The notes under the pieces: generated by a model
Databases searched by the model: none
What the model saw: the letters and a program-made list of their open reading frames with translations, nothing else
Told to the model about the DNA's origin: nothing
Position numbers and translations under genes: made by a program
Source of the DNA: Candidatus Tokpelaia sp. JSC189
GTDB lineage: Bacteria; Pseudomonadota; Alphaproteobacteria; Rhizobiales; Rhizobiaceae
Assembly: GCA_003331045.1 (NCBI GenBank)
Contig: QENA01000038.1
Location: 1-64,000, forward strand
Direction: 5' to 3'
DNA: 64,000 nucleotides
Part shown: positions 50,213 through 60,705 of the stretch, in pieces
Layout: every line of letters starts with the position of its first letter
Numbering within the stretch: the stretch's first letter is position 1

Positions 50213-51886
50213 CTATATACGATGCAGAAAAACAGTTACAATTGTTTTCTTGCCCCAGATTTCATTAACTGCCGAATGCACAGCCTTTCTCGCCGCTTTA
50301 CGTACAACCCCTTCATCCCTGCGACGCAGTTTGGGAATATTATCGACAGTATATTTAATACTGTTTAGCAAAATTTCTTCCAGAAAGGTGCCTTGCCCAT
50401 CAGTTTCAGGAAGGCCAAGAGCAATCAACTTTGGTTTACCCATTAGTTCATGGGATTGATCAAACAGAAGCGAAATAGCAACATGACCGACATAACTCAA
50501 TTTTCGCCGCTCACGTATACCGAGCTCATCTTCATTACCCAGAAGATTACCATCCTTATAAAGGCGCCCGACGGGAGCTTGATCAATCACCTCTGCCCTA
50601 CCTGGTGCCAATCGCAGAACATCGCCATTTCTAATGCGGGCTACAGTTTTTATGCTGGAGCTTTCTCCAAGGGAAGCATGAGCTTCAAGATGTGCGGCTT
50701 CGCCATGCACTGGCACTAGAATCTGAGGTTTAATCCATGCATGCATCTGTTTGAGCTGATCACGATATGGATGGCCGGAAACATGAACGGGGATATCGTG
50801 ATCGGTTATGATCTTGATACCACGGTCAATCAGACGATTCTGCGTATCAACAATGGCTTTTTCATTCCCGGGAATATTGCGTGATGAATAAACGACCACA
50901 TCGCCTGCTGTCAATGCAATATTACGCATCTCGTCACGCGCGATTTTTGCCAACGCAGCACGCAGCTCCCCCTGGCTACCAGTCAAAATAAGAACAATCC
51001 TCTCACGAGGCGTGAAACTATAATCTTCTTCACTCAAAAAAGGAGCAATCCCTTTCATGTAGCCAAGCTCTTCGGCCACAGCCACATTCCGCTTCATGGA
51101 ACGTCCAACCAACAAAACACGACGCTCTGCTTTTTCAGCGGCAAGCGCAATGGATTTGATACGCCCAATATTCGAAGCAAAAGTGGTTACAGCAACGCGT
51201 CCCGATGTTTTCATGATGATGTTTTCGAGATTCTGCTTGACGTCCTGTTCTGAGAGGGAATTTTCATCAATCAGAGCATTAGTTGAATCACATACAAGTG
51301 CAAGAACACCTTCTTCGCCAATCTTCCGAAACCGCTTTTCATTCGTCACGGATCCCTCTATCGGTGCCTTGTCAATTTTCCAGTCCCCAGTATGGAGAAG
51401 CGTACCCAATGGCGTGCGTATGGCAAGTGAAACAGGATCAGGAATGGAATGACTGACAGCAATAGCTTCTATCTCGAATGGACCAACCTGAAACCGGTCT
51501 CCAGCCTTGAAAATATTTAGCGGAATTTTATAGGAATAAAAATCCACCTCCCGTTTGATCTCCAACAGACCTGCTGTAAATGCAGTGCAGTAAACAGGAA
51601 CTTTTAATTGCGGCCACAGATCTAGAACAGCACCAAAATGATCCTCATGCGCATGCGTCAGAACCAGCCCGCAGATATTATGACGCTCATTTTTAAGAAA
51701 GCATATATCAGGCAGAACAACATCAGCTCCAAGAAGATCGAAGCTGGCAAAGCTCACTCCCATATCAACAATAAGCCATTCCCGGTCATTTTCCGGCCCA
51801 TATCCATACACAGCCAGATTCATACCGATTTCACCTACCCCTCCCAAAGGCAAAAAAATGAATTCGGCATTATTTGAAACAAACAT
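50213..51886 (-). CDS. rnj: ribonuclease J
   Basis: RNase J is a metallo-beta-lactamase-fold ribonuclease with 5'-exo and endonuclease activity in RNA processing. The 557-residue protein has the metal motif LTHAHEDHFGAV (HxHxDH), HTGDWKID, CDSTNALID and SGHPYRDQL, followed by the beta-CASP and C-terminal domains. In Rhizobiales it lies between birA and proS, as here. Relatives usually have one or two small genes between it and proS that are absent in this window. Confidence 0.94.
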   Translation of the reverse strand: MFVSNNAEFIFLPLGGVGEIGMNLAVYGYGPENDREWLIVDMGVSFASFDLLGADVVLPDICFLKNERHNICGLVLTHAHEDHFGAVLDLWPQLKVPVYCTAFTAGLLEIKREVDFYSYKIPLNIFKAGDRFQVGPFEIEAIAVSHSIPDPVSLAIRTPLGTLLHTGDWKIDKAPIEGSVTNEKRFRKIGEEGVLALVCDSTNALIDENSLSEQDVKQNLENIIMKTSGRVAVTTFASNIGRIKSIALAAEKAERRVLLVGRSMKRNVAVAEELGYMKGIAPFLSEEDYSFTPRERIVLILTGSQGELRAALAKIARDEMRNIALTAGDVVVYSSRNIPGNEKAIVDTQNRLIDRGIKIITDHDIPVHVSGHPYRDQLKQMHAWIKPQILVPVHGEAAHLEAHASLGESSSIKTVARIRNGDVLRLAPGRAEVIDQAPVGRLYKDGNLLGNEDELGIRERRKLSYVGHVAISLLFDQSHELMGKPKLIALGLPETDGQGTFLEEILLNSIKYTVDNIPKLRRRDEGVVRKAARKAVHSAVNEIWGKKTIVTVFLHRI

Positions 51887-52258
51887 TGGATTCTCCTGAT
51901 TAGTTCAGCAAGAACTGAATAGATTCCCTATTAACACACCGTACCCCCATCAATTACAAAACCTCTAGATGAATGAAACTAAAAACGTAATTTCTGCGTA
52001 TGTTCCAGACAGATAACCACCAGAAATTATGATGGTCTTTTCTGTATTAAGTGTTCATTTTTATAGTTTGCAACCCAATTGGAGCAACTCTCACCTACAC
52101 ATATGATGATAATGAATAAATCAATGCCTCCCCAATTATTCGCCGGATTCTCATAACAGCTTATGCTTATCTGGTTTTCTATATTTCTGATATATATCAG
52201 AACAGGTATGTTTTATTTTAATCAACCGTCAAGGCAAACGTATTAAATTTATGACATT
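51887..52258. other. non-coding stretch between birA and rnj
   Basis: These 372 bases hold no gene I can support. The notable element is a perfect 16-bp palindrome at 52186-52201. The stretch should contain the rnj promoter and possibly the end of the nuo-birA transcript. Confidence 0.4.
52186..52201. repeat. perfect 16-bp palindrome between birA and rnj
   Basis: TCTGATATATATCAGA at 52186-52201 is its own reverse complement. It lies 58 bases past the birA stop and 300 bases before the rnj start, both on the minus strand. It may be an operator or part of a terminator. No similar site was noticed elsewhere in the window. Confidence 0.4.
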
Positions 52259-53062
52259 TCAGGAGCAGGCACTGGAGGAAGCGACTGTACCAAAATACAC
52301 ATCGCCAGCCGGAATATCGATTTTTTTTCCGTCATCCCGGAGAAGAATAAAATGACAATTACTGTCAATCGTCTCAAATGTGCCTGATATGATTTCTCCA
52401 TTCACCATAATATGCACATGCTGTCCAATATTGGCCGCATGGTGCAGCCATTTGTTCCGGATTACTTCAAGGCCTGCACCATGATTCCATATCCTGTAAT
52501 TATCAACCCAGAAATGGGAAAGTGCCTTGAACACATCTGCAGAAGAACAGCTAGCTCCAATCTGCTGTAGACTCGTCGCCGAATAGGACAAATCTGCGGG
52601 GGATCCAGCTACATTGATACCGATACCGATTACAATGGCATATTTTTCTCCGACCAAGGGCACAAACTCCAACAATATACCACTCAGTTTGGCCTCATTA
52701 GCAAGAACATCATTCGGCCATTTCAACCTGACAGGATGGGTCGCCAGTATAGTTTTAGGTACTATCAAGGAAAAAGCCTCTATCAGCGAAACGCCTGCCA
52801 CAAAACCAAGTGTTGCGGCTTGTTCGGGATCAAAATCATCAACCAGTAGCAATGTTGTATAAAGATTTCCAGAAACGCTTATCCAATTACGTCCGCGGCG
52901 CGCTCTGCCTGCTGTCTGCTCATCAGCTACAATCCATAAGGAGCCTAGATCGCCGCGGCGCGCAAACTCCGCTGCCAGAATATTGGTGGAATCCACATGA
53001 TTAAAGGATTTTACTCGATAACCTGCCTTGACAGCATGGGGTGATAGACCGATCAGCATCAT
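52259..53062 (-). CDS. birA: biotin-[acetyl-CoA carboxylase] ligase
   Basis: BirA attaches biotin to carboxylase carrier proteins. The 267-residue protein has the ligase motif GRARRGRNWISVSGNLYTTL (the biotinyl-AMP loop), WPNDVLANEAKLSGILLE and the GIGINV motif, plus a small C-terminal domain. It lacks the N-terminal DNA-binding domain of the E. coli protein, so it is a monofunctional ligase. It starts two bases after nuoN, the usual Rhizobiales order, and is probably on the nuo transcript. Confidence 0.94.
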   Translation of the reverse strand: MMLIGLSPHAVKAGYRVKSFNHVDSTNILAAEFARRGDLGSLWIVADEQTAGRARRGRNWISVSGNLYTTLLLVDDFDPEQAATLGFVAGVSLIEAFSLIVPKTILATHPVRLKWPNDVLANEAKLSGILLEFVPLVGEKYAIVIGIGINVAGSPADLSYSATSLQQIGASCSSADVFKALSHFWVDNYRIWNHGAGLEVIRNKWLHHAANIGQHVHIMVNGEIISGTFETIDSNCHFILLRDDGKKIDIPAGDVYFGTVASSSACS

Positions 53063-53064
53063 AG

Positions 53065-54531
53065 TCAGACCAATGAATGGGCTGCTGTTTCAGCCCATGG
53101 CATAATCCAGATGCCCCAAAAGACATAAAACAGCACAAAAATACCTGATAACGCGAGAATCAAGCGCAACTCCATTGGCATGGCAAGGAAATTGCCCTTC
53201 GACTCATCAAACCACATAAGCTTGATTATGCGCAAATAATAAAAAGCGCCGATAACTGATGTTAGCATGCCAAAAACGGCAAGTGGCACAAGGCCCGCAC
53301 CTACAGCAGCCGAGAATGTATACCATTTACCAAAAAATCCGGCAAGCGGCGGAATACTAGCAAGCGAAAACAGATGCAGCGTCATGATGGTAGCCATAAA
53401 TGGGTTTTTGCGGGCAAGGCCAGCCAGATCATAGATACTTTCTACATAGCCTCGAGGGTTATTCATCGCAAGAATGAAAGCGAAGCAGCCAAGAGTCATG
53501 GCAATATAAATAACTATATAAATAATCACACTTTGCACACCGACAGAAGTTCCGGCTGAAAGTCCAACAAGGATATATCCCATATGTGTAATCGAGGAAT
53601 AGGCCATCAAGCGCTTGATGTTATGCTGACCTATGCCGGCAAAGGCACCAAGAGCCATGGATGCAACTGCGAGGAAAATGATAATCTGCTGCCAAGCTAT
53701 AGGCGCATGAATTGCTGCAACCCTAATCGTAACTTCTGGGCTGAATGCGCTCATGACAACGCGGACAATCAGAGCAACCGCTGCAACCTTTGGTGCACTA
53801 GCAAAAAATGCTGTAACCGGCGTTGGAGCTCCTTCATAGACATCCGGTGTCCACATATGAAAAGGGACAGCAGAAATCTTGAAAGCAAGGCCGGCAAGAA
53901 CAAAAACAACACCAAAAACCATGCCAAGCTGAGGTCTCTGAACACTGAAAGCCTTGCTGATTTCGGCAAAGCCAATGTACCCAGTATAACCATAAAGTAG
54001 CGAAATACCATAAAGCATCATGCCTGAAGACAAAGCTCCTAGCACAAAATATTTCATGCCCGCTTCAGTCGAGCGCAGATTCGTACGATCAATAGCAGCT
54101 AACACATAAAGTGCAAGCGATTGCAGTTCAAGTCCTAAATAAAGTGATAGCATGTTACCTGCCGAGATCATCAGCATCATGCCGAGTATTGCCAGAAGCA
54201 CTAAGACAGGAAATTCAAACTCATTAAATTTTTCCATGCGGGCAAAACCGACAGACATCACGAGTACAATAAAGGCACTGATGAGTGTCAGAATTTTCAT
54301 GAAACGGCTGAACGCATCAATAATTAATGCATCCCTGAACACTGTCCCGCTTTGCGGAAAAACAACAACTAAAATCGTAGCGGCAATAAGAATGGCTATG
54401 GCCAACCCTGTCACAGCCACATAGGAATTGGTTTCGGAAAAAACACCTATAAAGAGCAAAACAATTGCACCCAACGCCACCAGAAGTTCTGGAAGAATGA
54501 GTGTCAATTGGACGATTAGATCAGTCTGCAT
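53065..54531 (-). CDS. nuoN: NADH-quinone oxidoreductase subunit N
   Basis: NuoN is one of three antiporter-like proton-pumping subunits in the membrane arm of complex I. The 488-residue protein has about 14 transmembrane segments and the conserved GLELQSLALYVLAA and KISAVPFHMWTPDVYEGAPTPVTAFFASAPKVAA (in parts), with the Glu and Lys residues of the proton channel. It is the last nuo gene and is followed by birA. Confidence 0.97.
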   Translation of the reverse strand: MQTDLIVQLTLILPELLVALGAIVLLFIGVFSETNSYVAVTGLAIAILIAATILVVVFPQSGTVFRDALIIDAFSRFMKILTLISAFIVLVMSVGFARMEKFNEFEFPVLVLLAILGMMLMISAGNMLSLYLGLELQSLALYVLAAIDRTNLRSTEAGMKYFVLGALSSGMMLYGISLLYGYTGYIGFAEISKAFSVQRPQLGMVFGVVFVLAGLAFKISAVPFHMWTPDVYEGAPTPVTAFFASAPKVAAVALIVRVVMSAFSPEVTIRVAAIHAPIAWQQIIIFLAVASMALGAFAGIGQHNIKRLMAYSSITHMGYILVGLSAGTSVGVQSVIIYIVIYIAMTLGCFAFILAMNNPRGYVESIYDLAGLARKNPFMATIMTLHLFSLASIPPLAGFFGKWYTFSAAVGAGLVPLAVFGMLTSVIGAFYYLRIIKLMWFDESKGNFLAMPMELRLILALSGIFVLFYVFWGIWIMPWAETAAHSLV

Positions 54532-54546
54532 CTGCCTTTGCCTCTT

Positions 54547-56058
54547 TTACTGTATAAAGACTGTTCTGGCTTGTCCCAGCACGACTTCATGATAATTATT
54601 GATAAGCACTTGAACTGCATGGTGCATAATGCCCAATATTGGCGCAGGATAGATACCGAAGAAAAGTGTTAGTGCAACCATCGGATAAAGAATAAATTTC
54701 TCACGCAATGATAGATCAAGCAGAGCCTTCAGGTTTTCCTTATCAAGCGTACCGAAAATAATACGGCGGTAAAGATAAAGCGCATAGGCAGCAGAAAGAA
54801 CAACACCTATTGTGGCAATGACTGCCACCCAGCTGCTGACACGGAATACACCGATCAATATCAGGAACTCACCAAGAAAGCCCGATGTGCCTGGAAGGCC
54901 GATATTTGCAATCGTGAAGATTAGAAACACAGTGGCATATTTTGGCATATTGTTAACAAGACCGCCAAAAGCAGCAATTTCCCGGGTATGCATGCGGTCA
55001 TAAATAACACCCACACAAAGAAACAGGGTCGCCGATACAATACCGTGCGATAACATCTGAAAAATTGCCCCTTCAACCCCCTGTATATTGGTCGCAAAAA
55101 TACCCATCGTCACATAGCCCATATGGGCCACAGAAGAATAGGCAATAAGCTTCTTCATATCTTTCTGAACAAGAGCAATAAGAGAAGTATAGACAATGGC
55201 TACAACAGAAAGCATAAAAATCAAGGGTGCAAATTCAGTCGATGCTAACGGGAACATGGGTAGTGAAAAGCGCAGAAAACCATAACCGCCAAGCTTCAGT
55301 AGAACACCGGCAAGAATAACAGAACCTGCTGTCGGTGCCTCCACATGAGCATTTGGTAACCAAGTATGAACGGGCCACATCGGCATTTTGACAGAAAAGG
55401 ATGCAAAAAATGCAAACCATAACCATATCTGCATCTGGGCTGGGAATGTATGATTCAGAAGTACTGGTATATCCAAAGTCCCGACCTGCCAGTACATTAC
55501 CATGATGGCAACCAACATCAGGAGGGAGCCAAGTAGAGTATACAGGAAAAATTTTAATGAAGCGTAAACACGCCCTCCTCCTCCCCATACACCGATGATG
55601 ATAAACATCGGTATAAGACTACCTTCAAAGAAGGTATAGAATAGGAGAGCATCAAGTGCACAAAATACACCGATGATCATCGTTTCAAGAATCAGAAAGG
55701 CAATCATATATTCCTTCAACCGCTCTTTAACGCTTTCCCAGCTTGCCAGAATACAGAATGGCATAAGAAAAGCAGAAAGAACGACAAAAAGAACGGAAAT
55801 ACCGTCAACACCCATATGGTAACTGATACCGCCACCAAGCCAAGCCACTTTGTCCTCCATCTGGAAACCGACGATTTCCACATTGAAACCTATCCAGATA
55901 ACCAGTGAAAGAATGAAGACAAAAAACGTCGTAAGAAAGGCCACATTACGGATATTGCGTCTGGCCACCTCGCTGTCATCCTTAATCTGCAAAATAAGCA
56001 AAGCACCAAATAGAGGCAGAAATGTAACTATTGAAAGAATTGGCCATTGGTCCATCAT
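54547..56058 (-). CDS. nuoM: NADH-quinone oxidoreductase subunit M
   Basis: NuoM is an antiporter-like proton channel of complex I. The 503-residue multi-pass protein has the conserved [36 protein letters not shown] and the core [20 protein letters not shown] followed by [16 protein letters not shown], including the essential Glu and Lys positions. I chose the ATG at 56058, which overlaps the nuoL stop (TAATG) and has GGAG upstream; an adjacent ATG at 56055 is equally possible. Confidence 0.97.
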   Translation of the reverse strand: MMDQWPILSIVTFLPLFGALLILQIKDDSEVARRNIRNVAFLTTFFVFILSLVIWIGFNVEIVGFQMEDKVAWLGGGISYHMGVDGISVLFVVLSAFLMPFCILASWESVKERLKEYMIAFLILETMIIGVFCALDALLFYTFFEGSLIPMFIIIGVWGGGGRVYASLKFFLYTLLGSLLMLVAIMVMYWQVGTLDIPVLLNHTFPAQMQIWLWFAFFASFSVKMPMWPVHTWLPNAHVEAPTAGSVILAGVLLKLGGYGFLRFSLPMFPLASTEFAPLIFMLSVVAIVYTSLIALVQKDMKKLIAYSSVAHMGYVTMGIFATNIQGVEGAIFQMLSHGIVSATLFLCVGVIYDRMHTREIAAFGGLVNNMPKYATVFLIFTIANIGLPGTSGFLGEFLILIGVFRVSSWVAVIATIGVVLSAAYALYLYRRIIFGTLDKENLKALLDLSLREKFILYPMVALTLFFGIYPAPILGIMHHAVQVLINNYHEVVLGQARTVFIQ

Positions 56059-58037
56059 TAGCTTAAGCTCCCGATCATCATCCACGTGATGAACGCAGCA
56101 ATACCGATCAGTATCGCAAATACATAGTGATAAAGATAGCCTGTCTGCATACGGATAACCTTGTTGGTAATATCCATAACCCGTGCGGCAATACCATTAG
56201 GCCCAAGACCATCAATGATCTTGTCATCGCCAATCTTCCAGAAAAAATTACCGACAACAAATGTCGGGCGTACAAATAAAACGTCATAAAGCTCATCAAA
56301 GTACCATTTGTTAAGCAAAAAATTATAAATACGCGAAAAATTTGCAGCTAAGCTTTTCGGAATGGAGGGTGCCACAATGTAGAACAGAAATGCCATAGAA
56401 AATCCGATAACCATAACCAGAAACGGTAACCATTTAACCCATAGCGGCACATGATGGACTGTTTCCATAATATTGTTACCCGTAGCAATAAATAAAGCAT
56501 CATTCCAGAAATTCTGATAGGCTTCACCGAAGAAATAGGGCTGAAACAGCATACCTGCAAACAAGGCACCGGCAGCAAGAAAAAACAGAGGGATAAGCAT
56601 AACCGGCGGTGATTCATGCACATGGCACATAATATCGGTTGTTGCCCGCGGTTTACCATGAAAGATCATGAAAATAAGCCGCCAAGAATAAAAACTCGTA
56701 AAAAACGCGGTGATAAGTAGCAGCCAGAAAGCATATCCAGAGGCCATGTTTGACCCGATAAAAGCAGACTCTATAATCGTATCTTTGGAGAAAAAGCCAG
56801 CCGTTCCTATAATTGTTCCGGGGATTCCAACTCCAGTCAGAGCGAGTGTACCGATAACCATCATCCAGTAAGTTATCGGAATATATTTACGCAAGCCCCC
56901 CATGCGCCGTATGTCCTGCTCATATGAAACAGCATGGATGACCGAACCTGCACCGAGAAATAGCAACGCCTTAAAAAAAGCATGGGTAAAGAGATGAAAT
57001 ACAGCAGCCCTATAGGCTCCGACACCAAGCGCTACAAACATATAACCAAGCTGCGAACAGGTTGAATAGGCAATAACACGTTTGATATCATTCTGAACCA
57101 AACCGATACTCGCGGCAAAAAACGCAGTTGTTGCCCCGATAAAGGTAATAACAACCCATGTTGCCAAAGCAAGTTCGAAAATTGGCGACATACGTGTCAC
57201 CATAAAGACGCCTGCAGTTACCATGGTTGCTGCGTGAATAAGAGCTGAAACAGGTGTCGGGCCTTCCATTGCATCTGGCAGCCATGTATGCAGGAGAAAT
57301 TGCGCAGATTTACCCATGGCACCAACAAATAGCAGCAAGCATACCACAGTCAGGGCATCCTGTCGCGCTAGATCCCAATTCAGAAAATGCAACTTCTGCG
57401 CAAACTGACCCACGGCAGCCTTTGAAAAAAGGGTATCAAAACCAACTGCGCCAAAAAGCACAAAAACACCGAAGATTCCTAAAAGAAAACTGAAATCCCC
57501 AACACGATTAACAATAAACGCCTTCATCGCTGCTCTGTTTGCTGATGGACGCTGATACCAAAAGCCGATCAGAAGATAAGAAATGAACCCCACACCTTCC
57601 CAGCCAAAAAACATCTGTAAAAGATTGTCAGCTGTCACCAGCATGAGCATCATGAAGGTGAAAAGCGAAAGATAGGCGAAAAAACGCGGACGGCTCGGAT
57701 CATGATGCATATATCCAATAGAATAGATATGTACGAGTGCCGATATAGTGTTGACTACCACAAACATGATAACAGTTAGCATATCAATGCGAAAGACCCA
57801 GTTAAAGCTGAGGCCACCGGCGGCAACCCATTGCATGACCGGAATACGCAAAACATCAACCTCGTGAAGTCCGATTGTAAAAAAGGCAATCCATGAAAGC
57901 GCAGTCACAATCAACATGAAACCACAGCTGATAAGCTCACTCGCACAGGCACCAATACTGCGACCGCCAAGACCCAGGATCAGAAAACCAACAAGTGGAA
58001 GGAAGACGATTGCGTGATAGAATAACATTGTTCCCAT
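56058..58037 (-). CDS. nuoL: NADH-quinone oxidoreductase subunit L
   Basis: NuoL is the distal antiporter-like subunit, with a long C-terminal helix along the membrane arm. The 659-residue protein has [59 protein letters not shown] and [17 protein letters not shown]. The start ATG at 58037 overlaps the nuoK stop (TGATG). Conserved lysine and histidine residues of the channel are retained. Confidence 0.97.
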   Translation of the reverse strand: MGTMLFYHAIVFLPLVGFLILGLGGRSIGACASELISCGFMLIVTALSWIAFFTIGLHEVDVLRIPVMQWVAAGGLSFNWVFRIDMLTVIMFVVVNTISALVHIYSIGYMHHDPSRPRFFAYLSLFTFMMLMLVTADNLLQMFFGWEGVGFISYLLIGFWYQRPSANRAAMKAFIVNRVGDFSFLLGIFGVFVLFGAVGFDTLFSKAAVGQFAQKLHFLNWDLARQDALTVVCLLLFVGAMGKSAQFLLHTWLPDAMEGPTPVSALIHAATMVTAGVFMVTRMSPIFELALATWVVITFIGATTAFFAASIGLVQNDIKRVIAYSTCSQLGYMFVALGVGAYRAAVFHLFTHAFFKALLFLGAGSVIHAVSYEQDIRRMGGLRKYIPITYWMMVIGTLALTGVGIPGTIIGTAGFFSKDTIIESAFIGSNMASGYAFWLLLITAFFTSFYSWRLIFMIFHGKPRATTDIMCHVHESPPVMLIPLFFLAAGALFAGMLFQPYFFGEAYQNFWNDALFIATGNNIMETVHHVPLWVKWLPFLVMVIGFSMAFLFYIVAPSIPKSLAANFSRIYNFLLNKWYFDELYDVLFVRPTFVVGNFFWKIGDDKIIDGLGPNGIAARVMDITNKVIRMQTGYLYHYVFAILIGIAAFITWMMIGSLS

Positions 58038-58345
58038 CAACCTTTCATCATATTGACATCTTCAACCGCTATGGAGCCACGATTGCGAAAGAAAACGACA
58101 AGAATAGCTAGACCTATTGCTGTCTCTGCCGCAGCAACTGTCAGCACAAACAAAGCGAATATCTGACCGACCAAATCATGAAGAATGGAAGAAAACGCTA
58201 CAAAATTCAGATTAACTGCGAGTAGTATCAACTCAATTGACATCAAAATAATAATAACATTCTTCCGATTAAGAAAAATACCGAAAATACCGACTGTAAA
58301 AAGAATAGCTGAAACAGCCAGATAATGAAAAATATCCACGTGCAT
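58037..58345 (-). CDS. nuoK: NADH-quinone oxidoreductase subunit K
   Basis: NuoK is a three-helix membrane subunit of complex I. The 102-residue protein has the two conserved membrane glutamates in [18 protein letters not shown] and [15 protein letters not shown]. Its stop overlaps the nuoL start. The 12-base gap after nuoJ fits one transcript. Confidence 0.97.
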   Translation of the reverse strand: MHVDIFHYLAVSAILFTVGIFGIFLNRKNVIIILMSIELILLAVNLNFVAFSSILHDLVGQIFALFVLTVAAAETAIGLAILVVFFRNRGSIAVEDVNMMKG

Positions 58346-58357
58346 ATTTTCTTCCCC

Positions 58358-58978
58358 TCAAATACCTTTATTCGATTCAATTTTTTTAATTTGAATCGCA
58401 GTTTCAGGCGTACGGGATATCTGTTTTGCAACAGACTGGCGCTTGATGCCAGTCCTGTGATGCAGGGTCAGAACAATAGCTCCAACCATGGCCACTAGCA
58501 GAACGAGGCCAGAAACCTCGAAATAAAAGACATAATCCGTATAAAGCACATCGCCGAGTGCCTGCGTATTGGTACGCTTTGCCGTATCTGTTATCGGCTG
58601 TACCACGATTGTGGTAAGTTCTGGAGAAAATTTCGTTGAGAAAAAAACAATAACTAATTCCGCCAGAACAATAAAACCAATTAGAATTCCGATCGGCACA
58701 TATTGCAGTGAGCCGCGCCTCAGTTGGGCAAAATCAACATCAAGCATCATCACGACAAAAAGGAAAAGAACCGCCACTGCACCCACATAGACAATCAATA
58801 GAATCATTGCGAGAAACTCTGCACCGACCAGCAAAAATAGCGCGGCTGCATTAAAAAAAGCAAGAATCAGAAAAAGTACAGAATGAACAGGATTGTGTAC
58901 TGTGACAACCATGATTGCACTTAAAATCATGATCAAGGCAAAAAAATAAAAAAACGTAGCCGCGATACCTATTAACAT
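58358..58978 (-). CDS. nuoJ: NADH-quinone oxidoreductase subunit J
   Basis: NuoJ is a five-helix subunit near the membrane-arm/peripheral-arm junction. The 206-residue protein has NPVHSVLFLILAFFNAAALF, EFLAMILLIVYVGAVAVLFLF and VVMMLDVDF, the family hallmarks, and a cytoplasmic C-terminal tail. A gap of 137 bases separates it from nuoI, larger than elsewhere in the operon, and holds no gene. Confidence 0.96.
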   Translation of the reverse strand: MLIGIAATFFYFFALIMILSAIMVVTVHNPVHSVLFLILAFFNAAALFLLVGAEFLAMILLIVYVGAVAVLFLFVVMMLDVDFAQLRRGSLQYVPIGILIGFIVLAELVIVFFSTKFSPELTTIVVQPITDTAKRTNTQALGDVLYTDYVFYFEVSGLVLLVAMVGAIVLTLHHRTGIKRQSVAKQISRTPETAIQIKKIESNKGI

Positions 58979-59115
58979 GGATTTTTCCCCAAGACTAAAT
59001 CAATTTCATTATGACGTGGTAAGGTAAAATGCGCATCCTCAGCTGTTCAAAGCGACATTGCAATCGGAATCATTATCATTTCTTGTCATCTAGAAAAAAA
59101 TAAATAAAATAATAG

Positions 59116-59607
59116 CTAACGATATGGCGCATCCAATGCAATATTGCGTGCAATTTCACGCTCCCAGCGATCACCATTGGCAAGTAATTTTTCCTTATCA
59201 TAATAAAATTCTTCCCGAGTTTCGGTCGCAAATTCAAAATTCGGCCCTTCAACGATAGCTTCAACCGGACAGGCTTCTTGACAGAAGCCGCAATAAATAC
59301 ACTTCACCATATCAATATCATAACGCACGGTACGGCGTGTACCATCATTGCGAGGCGGACCTGCTTCAATTGTAATAGCTTGTGCAGGACAGATCGCCTC
59401 ACACAGTTTGCAAGCAATGCATCGCTCTTCCCCATTGGGATAACGGCGCAAAGCATGCTCTCCGCGAAAGCGCGGTGATACATGGCCCTTTTCATAAGGA
59501 TAGTTGATTGTTGATTTGGGTGCAAAAAACTGCCGCAGAGCTAGAAAAAAAGCATTCAGAAATTCTAGCAGGAGAAGAGATTTTACAGCCTGTAAAATAC
59601 CTAACAT
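59116..59607 (-). CDS. nuoI: NADH-quinone oxidoreductase subunit I
   Basis: NuoI carries the two [4Fe-4S] clusters N6a and N6b in the peripheral arm. The 163-residue ferredoxin-like protein has both cluster motifs, [12 protein letters not shown] and [12 protein letters not shown], and the family segment [18 protein letters not shown]. Its clusters probably depend on the Fe-S assembly proteins encoded earlier in the window. Confidence 0.97.
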   Translation of the reverse strand: MLGILQAVKSLLLLEFLNAFFLALRQFFAPKSTINYPYEKGHVSPRFRGEHALRRYPNGEERCIACKLCEAICPAQAITIEAGPPRNDGTRRTVRYDIDMVKCIYCGFCQEACPVEAIVEGPNFEFATETREEFYYDKEKLLANGDRWEREIARNIALDAPYR

Positions 59608-59620
59608 TCGAATAACTCCT

Positions 59621-60667
59621 TTATGCCCAGCCGGTTATTTTCAAAAAGGCGGCGGTAATAAGCACCATTGCCAGCGAAAGAGGCAAAAATACCTTCCAGC
59701 CAAGACGCATCAGTTGGTCATAACGATAACGCGCTACAAACGCTTTAACCATTGCAAACATGAAAAATACAAAACAAACCTTGAGAAGAAACCAAATAAC
59801 GCCTGGCACCCAGTTAAGCCAAGCCACATCCAGCGGCGGCAACCAGCCACCAAGAAACAAAATGGTGATCAAGGCACACATCAGTACAATGGCAACATAT
59901 TCGCCAAGGAAGAAGAGCATATAGAGCGTTGAGGAATATTCTACCATATGGCCTGCCACCAGCTCTGACTCCGCCTCAACAAGATCAAATGGTGGCCGAT
60001 TCGTTTCTGCAAGTGCAGAAACAAAAAAGATGACAAACATCGGAAAAAGACTAAGCCAATGCCAGTCAAGAAATGAAGCGAATGGAAGCCCGATCCGAGT
60101 TCCTAGACCATTATTCTGTGCTATGACAATATCAGTTAAATTAAACGAGCCAACACATAGAAGCACCGTTACCATTACAAAACCAATGGAAACTTCATAG
60201 GAAATCATTTGTGCCGCAGAGCGCAAAGCACCCAAAAATGGGTATTTTGAATTGGATGCCCAGCCGCCCATGATAACGCCATAAACTTCTAGTGAAGAAA
60301 TAGCAAAAATATAAAGGAGCCCAACATTGATATCAGCAACAGCCCAGCCGTAATCGACCGGGACAACGGCCCATGCACTCAAGGCCAGTCCGGCTGTTAC
60401 AAATGGTGCAAGCAGAAAAACACCCTTGTTAGCGCTTGCGGGAATAAGAGGTTCCTTGACCATAAATTTGATCAGATCAGCAAAGGACTGAAGTAACCCC
60501 CAAGGGCCCACTACATTCGGTCCACGGCGTAGTTGCACAGCAGCCCATATCTTACGGTCAGCATAGAGTAAATAGGCAATCAAAAGAAGAAGAAAAACCA
60601 ACAGAAGCAACGATTTACCAACAATAATCAGAAGCGGTAAAAGCCAGATTATGAAAAAATCATACAT
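59621..60667 (-). CDS. nuoH: NADH-quinone oxidoreductase subunit H
   Basis: NuoH forms part of the quinone-binding chamber at the base of the peripheral arm. The 348-residue, eight-helix protein has [36 protein letters not shown] and the acidic loop [24 protein letters not shown] typical of the subunit. Full length. It follows nuoG after 38 bases and nuoI comes next after 13. Confidence 0.97.
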   Translation of the reverse strand: MYDFFIIWLLPLLIIVGKSLLLLVFLLLLIAYLLYADRKIWAAVQLRRGPNVVGPWGLLQSFADLIKFMVKEPLIPASANKGVFLLAPFVTAGLALSAWAVVPVDYGWAVADINVGLLYIFAISSLEVYGVIMGGWASNSKYPFLGALRSAAQMISYEVSIGFVMVTVLLCVGSFNLTDIVIAQNNGLGTRIGLPFASFLDWHWLSLFPMFVIFFVSALAETNRPPFDLVEAESELVAGHMVEYSSTLYMLFFLGEYVAIVLMCALITILFLGGWLPPLDVAWLNWVPGVIWFLLKVCFVFFMFAMVKAFVARYRYDQLMRLGWKVFLPLSLAMVLITAAFLKITGWA

Positions 60668-60705
60668 GTTTATTCACTTTTTTCTATATCAGCTGCTCAT
60701 TCAGT

